A stretch of 64,000 nt of DNA from Anaerolineaceae bacterium UBA6133 (GTDB lineage Bacteria > Chloroflexota > Anaerolineae > Anaerolineales > Anaerolineaceae): NCBI GenBank assembly GCA_002435825.1, contig DIVL01000066.1, forward strand, positions 1 through 64,000, read 5' to 3'. Numbering within the stretch: the first letter of the stretch is position 1; each line of letters opens with the position of its first letter. The notes beneath the pieces are model-generated. The model did no database searches. It saw nothing but the letters and a program-made list of their open reading frames with translations, and had not been told where the DNA came from. The position numbers were made by a program, and so were the translations under genes. Shown in pieces: positions 28,223 through 36,404 of the stretch.

Positions 28223-28432
28223 TTAAGGTAAGCTCCTTTGGATAAGTGGAATGTAATTGAAGTACTCGACCGATGGCTCCGAAATCGTAAAGAATATGGC
28301 GGTTGGTGGACCCCACAAGCCGCTTCCGTCCACAGATTCAACAAATAGCGTATGCTGACCAAGCGTTAAGCCGGCGGTGGAGGCGTTAAAGGTGCCGGAA
28401 TAGACAGGTGTCGGAGCATTAATAGGGACTAT
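28223..28432 (-). pseudogene. Cut-off C-terminal part of the M14 carboxypeptidase
   Basis: Past the TAA at 28433-28435 the same reading frame stays open for 69 codons to a TAA at 28223-28225. The read-on product contains TPVYSGTFNASTAGL, LGQHTLFVESVDGSG and ends in YIPLIQRSLP. That is the expected C-terminal domain and the tail motif seen on two other secreted proteins in this window. A single in-frame nonsense codon (the codon after GSGW) therefore splits the gene. Confidence 0.75.
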
Positions 28433-29920
28433 TTACCAGCCGGAGCCGGCGATCCAGGAAGGTTTGTCAATGGAGTATTTTATCGAGATGATGTTTTGTG
28501 AAAGTATCCCGCCCTCATGACTGCTATAGAGCGTGTCATTGGCGGTGTAATTGACCAGCAGGCTCTCCCCCGGAAACACCGGATTGGGCGACACTGAAAG
28601 GTTGGTCACCTCAGGACCATACGTGAGGCGGTAAGGTTTGCGCGCGATCTTGATCGCCCGCAGCAAGGCTTGCTGGTTGTCAGGGTTGATCTCGTTTTCA
28701 AAGACGCTGCAGCTCTGGTGGAATGTAAGGCCAACTTCAAAGCAAAAGCCGGGCACGCCCAGTTCACCATAAGCCCAATCATCTGTCGAACCGGTGGTTG
28801 GGTAAAGCTCGGTCGATTTTTGCGGTGCATAATCGTTATAGTAAGCGAATTTGTAGCTCATCACGCGTAGACTGGCATCATTTGGGGCTGTACCATAGGT
28901 GTAGCCCCAAGGCCAGAGCACCAATTCTGAATAGCTGTGCAGGTCAATGAACATGCCAGTGGCAGTCATCTCAAAAACCGGGTCACTGGGGTTGGGACCC
29001 TTCTGGTCCGGGAAGATGCTTAAAACATAATTCGTGATCGCCACAGTCTCTGGTTCTGAACCAGCAGTTGGTCCGGAGTAGGTTTCACCACATTCACCAG
29101 AAATAAATTGCCATTGATAAGGATAGTTGCGGTTGAGGTCTGCGCCTCTGGAAGAAGTGCCACCGCAGTAATTGTTGTTGGTGTTTTTCCGCCAGAGGAC
29201 GCTGGTATTAGCCTCGTCCTGAACCCGTCCATCTGGATTGGTGGAAAGCACCAGGTGGACGCGGTTGTAATCCAGCAGCCATTGTATGTCAGCGTCAGTT
29301 TCGTAATTTTCAAGCAGGTACTCCGCCAGGCGCAGGTTCAACTCCGGCGGCGCCCATTCGCGGGCGTGGATGCCGCTCATGAAGAACGCGTCCGATTTCG
29401 GGACGGAGGGGTTATTGCGGTTGGTTAATACCAGCACTTCCATATCCCAGCCTGCAAGCTGATTTTGCGTCTTTTCCCACGAGTCGCCGATATCGAGCAA
29501 CTCAACCAGGTCCGGATATTGCGCCGCCAGGGTGTCCGCGGAGGCATAGATCTCGGTGAGCGTGCGGTAGCAGGGATAGCCGGGAATACCCGTGGTTTGT
29601 CCGGCAAGCGGCTTGACCTCGGTGTTGATTAGAGCGGTATAAGCGCGGTCAACCGTCCAGCTGAAGCCCTCTGCAGCTAATGCGTCGCGCGTGACCTGGT
29701 TGCTGAAGATTTTGACCGTCTGCGTATCCGAATCGACCTCAACCACATCATAGCGGTTCGCCAGGTCAGCCGACTGATCGCGATCCACATAATGCACGAT
29801 CAAAACCTGCGTATCTGGCAAAGGATCGCTTGCCAGCACACCTTCTGAATGAATCAAGGTGGTGAGTAACAGAATCGCGACAAGCCCCAATAGACAGGTA
29901 CGCAATATTTTCTTGGTCAT
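28433..29920 (-). CDS. Secreted M14 zinc carboxypeptidase, prematurely terminated
   Basis: A 495-residue secreted enzyme with signal peptide (about 1-30, LLGLVAILLLTTLIHSEG), propeptide-like region and an M14 catalytic domain (about 114-415). Zinc ligands His185 and Glu188 (GIHAREW), Arg264 in DLNRNYPYQW, His328 in IDLHSYSE and catalytic Glu395 in CFEVGL are all present. It would cleave C-terminal residues of extracellular peptides. AGGAG lies 6 nt before the ATG. The catalytic domain is complete, but the gene lacks its last about 70 codons because of a TAA; the lost part follows in frame. Confidence 0.85.
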   Translation of the reverse strand: MTKKILRTCLLGLVAILLLTTLIHSEGVLASDPLPDTQVLIVHYVDRDQSADLANRYDVVEVDSDTQTVKIFSNQVTRDALAAEGFSWTVDRAYTALINTEVKPLAGQTTGIPGYPCYRTLTEIYASADTLAAQYPDLVELLDIGDSWEKTQNQLAGWDMEVLVLTNRNNPSVPKSDAFFMSGIHAREWAPPELNLRLAEYLLENYETDADIQWLLDYNRVHLVLSTNPDGRVQDEANTSVLWRKNTNNNYCGGTSSRGADLNRNYPYQWQFISGECGETYSGPTAGSEPETVAITNYVLSIFPDQKGPNPSDPVFEMTATGMFIDLHSYSELVLWPWGYTYGTAPNDASLRVMSYKFAYYNDYAPQKSTELYPTTGSTDDWAYGELGVPGFCFEVGLTFHQSCSVFENEINPDNQQALLRAIKIARKPYRLTYGPEVTNLSVSPNPVFPGESLLVNYTANDTLYSSHEGGILSQNIISIKYSIDKPSWIAGSGW

Positions 29921-30064
29921 TTTGTCTCCTTGCGAGTAGAGTTGACGGAATAAATGTGCGGAGATCCGGTGAGCCTAAGCGGGAGACCGAAACCAAAGAG
30001 ATTTTAACATAGAGCCGGATTGTTGAATCAAAACCCGGCATTTTTTGAGATCAGTCGACGCGGT

Positions 30065-30532
30065 TCAAGCGATTTTTTGAGGCGCTTTGCGCAGAGAGTC
30101 AAGAAACTCTGTACCTTCTGTATCCTCATCAGCGATCAGGTCTTGCAGCGAAGTGCTCTTGAGTTGATTGGTCAGCACCTGTTCGGTTCGGATCCAGAAC
30201 CTATGCAGTGGGCATGTATCCGAGAATGGACAACACGCAGGGTCATCAATGCAACCTGCCAACCGGACAGGACCTTCCACCGCGGTCAGCACATCATAGA
30301 CTGAAATCTCAGAGGCTGGTCTGGTCAGAGCTACTCCACCGCGCGCGCCCCGCCAGGTGGTGATGAGCCGCGCGTTCACCAATTGGGTGTTGATGCGCGA
30401 GAGGAAAATGCGCGACATGTTCATCTCTTCAGCGATAACGTTGGACGGAGCCCTTTTGCCAAAGCCCAAACGGGCAAGGTAGAGCATCGCCCTGAGCGCG
30501 TAATCCGCTTGATTAGTAATCTGCAGCGACAT
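30065..30532 (-). CDS. Rrf2-family transcriptional regulator (NsrR/IscR-like)
   Basis: A 155-residue regulator. The N-terminal winged helix (ADYALRAMLYLARLG; NVIAEEMNMSRIFLSRI) is followed by a Cys-rich loop CIDDPACCPFSDTC, suited to an iron-sulfur cluster. That makes it a likely redox, NO or Fe-S sensor. AGGAGG lies upstream of the ATG, and a palindrome covers its promoter region, so autoregulation is likely. Neighbouring genes do not identify the regulon. Confidence 0.88.
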   Translation of the reverse strand: MSLQITNQADYALRAMLYLARLGFGKRAPSNVIAEEMNMSRIFLSRINTQLVNARLITTWRGARGGVALTRPASEISVYDVLTAVEGPVRLAGCIDDPACCPFSDTCPLHRFWIRTEQVLTNQLKSTSLQDLIADEDTEGTEFLDSLRKAPQKIA

Positions 30533-30563
30533 AGGTTACTTTCCTCCTCGCATAATTACAAAT

Positions 30564-30585
30564 TGATAGTGAATTCTATCACTAT
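30564..30585. promoter_or_regulatory. Palindromic operator before the Rrf2 gene
   Basis: Two overlapping inverted repeats: TGATAG-N6-CTATCA (30564-30581) and ATAGTGA-N6-TCACTAT (30566-30585), the second with perfect 7-bp arms. It lies about 32 bp upstream of the start codon. Confidence 0.5.
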
Positions 30586-30734
30586 TGTGACGCAAGAGGT
30601 ATGTTTTTTTTTCTTTTATGGTTTTTTGAAATCCACTGCTCTTGAATATCTGTTTCCACCATTTACAGTGGTAACCATCTGCCAAGAAAGTGCGTCAATT
30701 TCGCTAAATTTACAAGATTTTCCCTTGAAGTTTG

Positions 30735-30762
30735 TTGAAATTCCCCGGTTTTATCGTATACT
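30735..30762 (+). promoter_or_regulatory. Candidate promoter of the FG-GAP gene
   Basis: TTGAAA (30735-30740), 16 bp, TATACT (30757-30762). The start codon is 244 bp downstream, giving a long leader. Otherwise the 30533-31005 gap has no gene that I can support. Confidence 0.4.
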
Positions 30763-31005
30763 TTAATTATCCGTTATCTCATTGTTCACTGATGTCTGTA
30801 ATGTTATGTTTTTTTGCTCCCAAAAAGGGATTTACGTAATAATAACACTAGAAAACTCAATAGAAACTGTCTGCTGCTACCTAACAAATTTGTTCTGTCT
30901 AATTTAGTAGGATGTCTTGCTGAAAGGAGGACCCGGGAGATCAAAATTAAAAATTTGCTCTGGTTTTCTTCGTGTTTGTTCGTGATTCGTTCAGGAGGTA
31001 AAGTA

Positions 31006-32529
31006 ATGTCCAAGCTCAAGCTATTGTTTGTTTGTTTTCTCATCATTTGCCTTTGTTCTCCTTCAGCCTCTGGCTCAGCAGGGAATATCATCCAACAGGG
31101 ACCTCCGGATTGGGAAGTAGTAGGTGATCAAGAAGATGCGCTTTTTGGTTTGACAGTCTCAGACGCAGGGGATGTCAATTGTGATGGCTATGATGATGTT
31201 ATTGTAGGGGCAAAATTTTACGACAACCCCTCTTACATAGATTCAGGAAAAATCTTCGTTTATTGTGGTTCAGAGGACGGTCTTTCAAGTCTGCCGGATT
31301 GGACTGCTACTTCCCCTACTCTGGAATCGAGTGGCTATTTTGGTGCCGTGGTTGCCTCTGCTGGCGATGTGAATGGGGATGGCTGTGCTGATATTATGGC
31401 TTCAATGCCCAATCGCAACGGTGCGACTTCAGACGTAGGAGCGGTTTATGTCTGGCATGGCTCAGAAAGCGGACCAAGCTCCTCTCCAAACTGGTATGCT
31501 GAGCACACTACACTTTACGCGCATTTAGGCTGGAGCACGGGGAGTGCTGGCGATGTCAACGGGGATGGCTATGACGACATAATCGTTGGCGCTTATCGCT
31601 ATGATGGTGTAGGAGCATCTGATGCCTATGTCTGGTACGGTTCAGCAGCGGGTCTGGGACCGAATGGCACTCCGACCAATGCCGACTGGGCAGTCCACAC
31701 CGACAATACTCTCAATGGGTTTGGAACGCGAGTAGGTACAGCGGGAGATGTCAACGGGGATGGATATGATGACGTTTATGTTGGCGCGCCCGGTTATGAC
31801 AACGGTGAGGTAGATGAAGGCAAGGTTTTTATCTGGTATGGATCAAGTACAGGGCTAATTGAATCACCTTCAACGGAAAACGCAGACTGGGCAGCGGAAT
31901 CAAACCAATTAGGAGCCAGGTTTAGCTGCCATCACATGCAAGGACCGGATAATGGCTGTGTTGGTACGGTTGGAGATATCAATGGAGATGGCTACGATGA
32001 TTTTATGATCGGAAGCTATGAATACGATCATCCCGACGGTGAGGGTGATGAGGGTGCGGTTTTCATGTGGTATGGCTCTGCTACGGGCTTAAATGAGGGT
32101 GTTCATGGAGATTCTGACAATGCCGAATGGGTGGTTGAAACTACTCAGGATAGTGCCCGGCTTGGAACCGGTGTCAGCAGGGCGGGGGATTTTAACGGGG
32201 ACGGCAGGGATGATGTGATGATGAGCGCTTATCTCTACGACTACGATGAAGTCCCAAATAGCGGTCTGATTGTGATGTGGTGGGGCAGTGAAGAAGGCTT
32301 ACACAACACTGCCAGCGTGGAAGATTATGACTGGATGGACGCGCCGCCGTATGGAGGAAGTGCCTTTGGCTGGGTGATTTCCGACGCCGGAGATGTAAAC
32401 GGTGATGGCGCTGACGATATTATCGTTGGCGCGCCTTATAGCGATGGTACACTGGCTGATGTGGGACTTGCCGCAGTTTGGTATGGAATGGCGGTGGAAC
32501 TCATATATCTGCCATTGATCCTCAGGTAG
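31006..32529 (+). CDS. Secreted FG-GAP repeat protein
   Basis: A 507-residue protein with a signal peptide (LLFVCFLIICLCSPSASG) and seven FG-GAP repeats, each with a Ca-binding DxNxDGxxD loop: for example AGDVNCDGYDDVIVGA, AGDVNGDGYDDIIVGA and AGDFNGDGRDDVMMSA. These should fold as an integrin-like beta-propeller outside the cell, probably for adhesion or polymer binding. It ends in ELIYLPLILR, the tail shared with other secreted proteins here. The start at 31006 has AGGAGGT 6 nt upstream and begins the signal peptide; the frame is open for 64 codons further upstream without signs of coding. Confidence 0.85.
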   Translation: MSKLKLLFVCFLIICLCSPSASGSAGNIIQQGPPDWEVVGDQEDALFGLTVSDAGDVNCDGYDDVIVGAKFYDNPSYIDSGKIFVYCGSEDGLSSLPDWTATSPTLESSGYFGAVVASAGDVNGDGCADIMASMPNRNGATSDVGAVYVWHGSESGPSSSPNWYAEHTTLYAHLGWSTGSAGDVNGDGYDDIIVGAYRYDGVGASDAYVWYGSAAGLGPNGTPTNADWAVHTDNTLNGFGTRVGTAGDVNGDGYDDVYVGAPGYDNGEVDEGKVFIWYGSSTGLIESPSTENADWAAESNQLGARFSCHHMQGPDNGCVGTVGDINGDGYDDFMIGSYEYDHPDGEGDEGAVFMWYGSATGLNEGVHGDSDNAEWVVETTQDSARLGTGVSRAGDFNGDGRDDVMMSAYLYDYDEVPNSGLIVMWWGSEEGLHNTASVEDYDWMDAPPYGGSAFGWVISDAGDVNGDGADDIIVGAPYSDGTLADVGLAAVWYGMAVELIYLPLILR

Positions 32530-32587
32530 ACCAGGAGAAACGCTTACGGATAAATTAGCGGAAAATTTGAACCGCGCTTGACCCTTA

Positions 32588-32618
32588 TGTTGTGGTCAAC
32601 CCAAAACTGACCACAACA
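32588..32618. repeat. Inverted repeat between convergent genes
   Basis: TGTTGTGGTCA (32588-32598) and TGACCACAACA (32608-32618), perfect 11-bp arms with a 9-nt loop and no following T run. Confidence 0.5.
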
Positions 32619-32735
32619 CTGACGATTTCCCACTGCGAAACCGCCTAATTGTTAGTATTGTAGAAAATTTTTCCGGATCAGATAAACGCGCTTCTTCTGG
32701 CTATAAAGATAGAGAAAATTTCAAAATTAATCACA

Positions 32736-32778
32736 GAGAGTTGGGCTGGAGTTTTGTTTGCCCAACTCTCTTTTGTTT
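32736..32778 (+). terminator. Intrinsic terminator (FG-GAP gene)
   Basis: Perfect 11-bp arms GAGAGTTGGGC and GCCCAACTCTC, then TTTTGTTT. Confidence 0.75.
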
Positions 32779-32817
32779 CGCTATCTGTGAAAAAGTATTT
32801 CCAGGCAGTCTTTCCTT

Positions 32818-35160
32818 CTAAGGAAGCTTATGGGTAAGCCACTGCTGCTGACCATCGGTTTCCACCCTCAACCAACGATAATCGTCAGCCCAGAGGGCGT
32901 TGCCTGCCTTTTCACGCTCTCCATCCCCAGTCAGCACCCACACCTGCGCTTCGGGCTCTTCCAATTCTTCCTGCCAGGGCTGCACCAGCAGCGAAGTCGA
33001 TGGAACAGGCTCACCCGGATCTTCAAAAATGACCCAGCCAGTAAAACCTGTTTGATTCAGGACCAGTGCCTGTAACTTTTCATCTGCCATCTTAAAGCTG
33101 AGATTGCCCGGTCGGAAATCAAGCAATTCGTCGCCAGTCAGGCGTGTTTGGGCAATGCCCTCAGCGGCAAACGAACTCCAGAGCCGTTTTGAGATCTGCC
33201 GGTCATCCGGGTCGCAACCCCACAAGACCTGCGCCACCTTTACCTGGCGCGTCAATCCGAACAAACCTGAAACTTGATCCTGCCGACAATCAGGAATGAT
33301 CACCACCTCGAGTTTGCGCTCAAAAGGAGGCAATAAGGATTCGATCTGCTCGCTCAGAATTGCGGGTTCCGACTGCCCATTCACCAATACATACTGCCCT
33401 GCAGGGTTGCGCACAAGCAGCATGGGTGTGCCGGACTCTCCAAAGATAGTTATACCCAGCCGCCCATCCGGCAGCGCAGCCACACTCGCCCACAAAGCCA
33501 GGCTGAGGCTGCCAAGCGCGACCAGTATAAAGGCTGGTTTGGTAAGCAGTCCCAGCCATTTTCGCCATGGCAATCCAAGCACGAGGATTGCCAGAATCAG
33601 GTAAGCCAGCGTTACCCAGGCAAAATCCAACCTTGGAACCTGCAGCCTGTGCGGAAAGCTGTTGGCAAGCCAGAACACCATCCGGTTGGTATAAGCGGCA
33701 AATGGCCAGGCGATCCAAGCAAGCACCCGACCTAGCGGGAGGCTCATTAAACCGACCGTCATCGCCAGCAAGCCGAGGATCATAACAAGTGGCTGAACGG
33801 GCAATATCAGCGGGTTGGCTATCAGGAAGACCCACGAGAAGTTCCGGAAGTGGTAGAGCAGCAAGGGCAGCACTGAGAGCTGTGCCACCAGCGTAATCAA
33901 GAGATATTCACCAATCCAATTGCTGACTCGGGAGCTAGCTTCCTCACCAATCCGGGCATTCATCCAAAGCGTCAGCCTGGCACTCAGAGGCGTGGCAAGC
34001 AGCGCCAATCCAAGCGTCGCCATCGCGGAAAGTTGAAAGCCAACATCCCAGGGGAGGTGCGGGTTGATAAGCATCATCAATAAAACGCTGATGCCCAGGT
34101 TGTTGAGGCTGTTTCCGCGCCGCGCGATGGAGGATGCCACAACGGTAAATGCCCCCATGAAGGCCGCACGCATCACAGACGCTTCTGCTCCGACCAAAAT
34201 TGTGTAGAGAAGCAGCACAATGATGGTGAGCAGACTACCTTTCTGCGCCCCAAGACGGCGTGTGAACACATGCGCCACGATGCCGGCGAGCACCGCCATG
34301 TTGAATCCCGAAATCGCGATGATATGACTAGTGCCGGTGATGGAATATGCCTCGCGAGCCAGCGGAGATATCTGGCTTTCATCTCCCAGCAAAATCCCGC
34401 GCAGCAAGGCGTTTTCAGGAGCAGGGAAGATAGTGTCGATCACCCGCGCGCCTTTTTCCCGCAAACCATACAACAGCGCGAGCAGCGGATTTCCGCCACC
34501 GCTTTCCAACCGATATGCCCACCCATACTGACTGTAGGTGTAGATGCCGCGGTGGTTGAGATAATCGCGCCAGGATCCCCCCGAACCCGCCGGAGGAGCG
34601 ATCAGCTCACCTGTCACTTTCAGACGGTCGCCATACTTGAAATCAAACCCTAGCGGAAGGGAAAGCAGCACTTTTCCCTTAACTTTCTGAGTATAGATGC
34701 CTTTCTTCTCCAGCCTTTCAGCCGAGATGACGTAGCGGACGGAGGAGCCAGAGGCTTCAGGGGGCTCCGTGACGGTTCCACTGAAACTGACGATGCCCTC
34801 GCCAATGTAGCTGCTAATATTCGAATCTGTGTTTGAGGGAAGGCTGAGCTGGTAAAGCATGCCGGTCAGGCAGCAGACCAACACCAGCATCGTTGCCGGC
34901 ACCTTGCGCAGTGGCTTCTGACGCGGCAGGATGAGCAGCAAAATCAGGCATACCACGCCCCCTGCCAACCAGATACCCCAGCTAAATCCCGACCAGTCTG
35001 AGAGGAGCGAGCCGGCGATGGCCGCCAGACCCAGCCAAAAGAAGGGCATAAAAGCGGGTATGTGGACCTTGGTATCCTTCAGGGTGGGTTGACTGGCTGC
35101 TGAGCCGGTTGAGGTAGCTTGGTGCGGAGACTGCTGCTGAGGCGTACTGCTGACCGTCAT
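32818..35160 (-). CDS. comEC: ComEC/Rec2-type DNA-uptake channel
   Basis: A 780-residue polytopic membrane protein. After a 36-residue polar N terminus come two membrane helices, a DUF4131 domain (about 95-215) and the Competence domain (about 240-520) with the family signature ISPLAREAYSITGTSHIIAISGFNMAVLAG. The C-terminal part (about 540-780) should be the metallo-beta-lactamase-like domain, but the HxHxDH motif is replaced by IIPDCRQDQVSG, so metal binding is probably lost. It begins 2 bp after the nadD::pncC stop and has no SD, so translation is coupled. No other competence genes are nearby. Confidence 0.85.
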   Translation of the reverse strand: MTVSSTPQQQSPHQATSTGSAASQPTLKDTKVHIPAFMPFFWLGLAAIAGSLLSDWSGFSWGIWLAGGVVCLILLLILPRQKPLRKVPATMLVLVCCLTGMLYQLSLPSNTDSNISSYIGEGIVSFSGTVTEPPEASGSSVRYVISAERLEKKGIYTQKVKGKVLLSLPLGFDFKYGDRLKVTGELIAPPAGSGGSWRDYLNHRGIYTYSQYGWAYRLESGGGNPLLALLYGLREKGARVIDTIFPAPENALLRGILLGDESQISPLAREAYSITGTSHIIAISGFNMAVLAGIVAHVFTRRLGAQKGSLLTIIVLLLYTILVGAEASVMRAAFMGAFTVVASSIARRGNSLNNLGISVLLMMLINPHLPWDVGFQLSAMATLGLALLATPLSARLTLWMNARIGEEASSRVSNWIGEYLLITLVAQLSVLPLLLYHFRNFSWVFLIANPLILPVQPLVMILGLLAMTVGLMSLPLGRVLAWIAWPFAAYTNRMVFWLANSFPHRLQVPRLDFAWVTLAYLILAILVLGLPWRKWLGLLTKPAFILVALGSLSLALWASVAALPDGRLGITIFGESGTPMLLVRNPAGQYVLVNGQSEPAILSEQIESLLPPFERKLEVVIIPDCRQDQVSGLFGLTRQVKVAQVLWGCDPDDRQISKRLWSSFAAEGIAQTRLTGDELLDFRPGNLSFKMADEKLQALVLNQTGFTGWVIFEDPGEPVPSTSLLVQPWQEELEEPEAQVWVLTGDGEREKAGNALWADDYRWLRVETDGQQQWLTHKLP

Positions 35161-35162
35161 CG

Positions 35163-36404
35163 TCAGGGGAGTTCCTGCAGTATCTGAAGGAGAGATTCAA
35201 GTGCTTTTTGCGCCAGATGTTCTTTGACTTGCAGGCGGCTGCCTTCGAGCAGGAAGTGATATTGCCGGTTGATGTCGCCAAACGAAATGCCGCACCAGCT
35301 CGTGCCGACCGGTTTGGTGGGCGTGGCACCGCCCGGACCGGCGATGCAGCTGACCGAAAGACCAATATCCGTGTTGAAAGCCCGGCGAGCCCCCCGCGCC
35401 ATCTCGCGCACCACCTCGGCGCTCACCGCGCCGTGCTGCTTCAAGGTATCCCAGCTTACGCCCAGCAAATTGACTTTGGCTGAGTAGGCGTAGGAGACGA
35501 TGCCGCCCATGAAGTATTCCGAAGAGCCAGGTACGTTCGTCAGGCGGTGACCAATCAGCCCGCCGGTGCAGCTTTCGGCAAGGGAAAGCGTCAGCTTCTT
35601 TTGGAATAGGAGTTTTCCGATCTGTGTTTCCAGGTCATCGTTCTGCATATTCGCCTCCATCACCACGGATTGTGGCTGTTGACTGTCGAGCGCGTTCCAG
35701 GCCCGAATCAGGTCGTGGGTTTGGATGTACGCGGCAGATTCTGGACTGATTATGCCCTCTGCCGCCAGATCCTCGGGGCTCTCGCCTGCCTCCAGGCGCG
35801 TTCTGATCTGCCGCGAGGATATTTCAGGGATCGAAAGCTCTTCGAGATAGACCAGGTCAGCCCCCTGATCCTCCAGCAACTGGAGGTAGCCAAAGTTTGG
35901 TTCGAAACCCTGCCGCGGGCTGATGACCAGCAAGGCGGTTTCAAGCAGGTGCTCCCATTGGAACCACTGCCCAAAACTGGGCTCGTCGCCGCTGAAGCTG
36001 TCCACGCCAATCAGAAAGGCGATCTTCAGACCCGGGTCAGTCAACTTTCGCAGCGCGTCAAGCGTTTCGGAGGTGAAGTTTGGGCGGTTGGAGCTTTGCG
36101 CCAGGCTTTCTTCAAGGCGGCTGACGCTGATTTTCATCTCTGGCTGCCCCAGTTCCTTGAAAATCTCATCAGCAGCCAACTGGCTGAGGTCATAGCGGTG
36201 CTCAAAGGTCAGCGGCAGGGATCGCTTGACCATGTCCTGCAAATTGTGATGGCGGAAAACCGGCATCAACATCACCTCTGCCACCTGCTCTCCCCGGGCT
36301 TGCAGTGCGCGTACTGCCCCTGTCACCAGGCGAACATGACCTGCATGGATTGGATCTGCTGAGGTGCCAAAAACCAGCAGGAGGGGTCGTTTATCTGCTT
36401 TCAT
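35163..36404 (-). CDS. NadD-like nucleotidyltransferase fused to PncC/CinA-C amidase
   Basis: A 413-residue fusion. Residues 1-235 form a nicotinate-mononucleotide adenylyltransferase-like domain: GTSADPIHAGHV (the GxxxxPxHxGH motif) and ISSRQIR (SSxxIR). Residues 256-413 are a CinA C-terminal/PncC NMN-amidohydrolase domain: LAESCTGGLIGHRL, YFMGGIVSYAYSAK, GAVSAEVVREMARGA, SCIAGPGGATPTKPVGT. So deamidation of NMN and adenylylation of NaMN would sit on one chain. The start overlaps the nadE stop by 4 bp. GGAGG followed by an in-frame ATG at 35648 opens the PncC part, so a separate PncC may also be made. Confidence 0.85.
   Translation of the reverse strand: MKADKRPLLLVFGTSADPIHAGHVRLVTGAVRALQARGEQVAEVMLMPVFRHHNLQDMVKRSLPLTFEHRYDLSQLAADEIFKELGQPEMKISVSRLEESLAQSSNRPNFTSETLDALRKLTDPGLKIAFLIGVDSFSGDEPSFGQWFQWEHLLETALLVISPRQGFEPNFGYLQLLEDQGADLVYLEELSIPEISSRQIRTRLEAGESPEDLAAEGIISPESAAYIQTHDLIRAWNALDSQQPQSVVMEANMQNDDLETQIGKLLFQKKLTLSLAESCTGGLIGHRLTNVPGSSEYFMGGIVSYAYSAKVNLLGVSWDTLKQHGAVSAEVVREMARGARRAFNTDIGLSVSCIAGPGGATPTKPVGTSWCGISFGDINRQYHFLLEGSRLQVKEHLAQKALESLLQILQELP

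Noticed and set aside
30814..31005. N-terminal extension of the FG-GAP protein
   Set aside because: A signal peptide and strong SD start at 31006; the extension has no protein-like composition.
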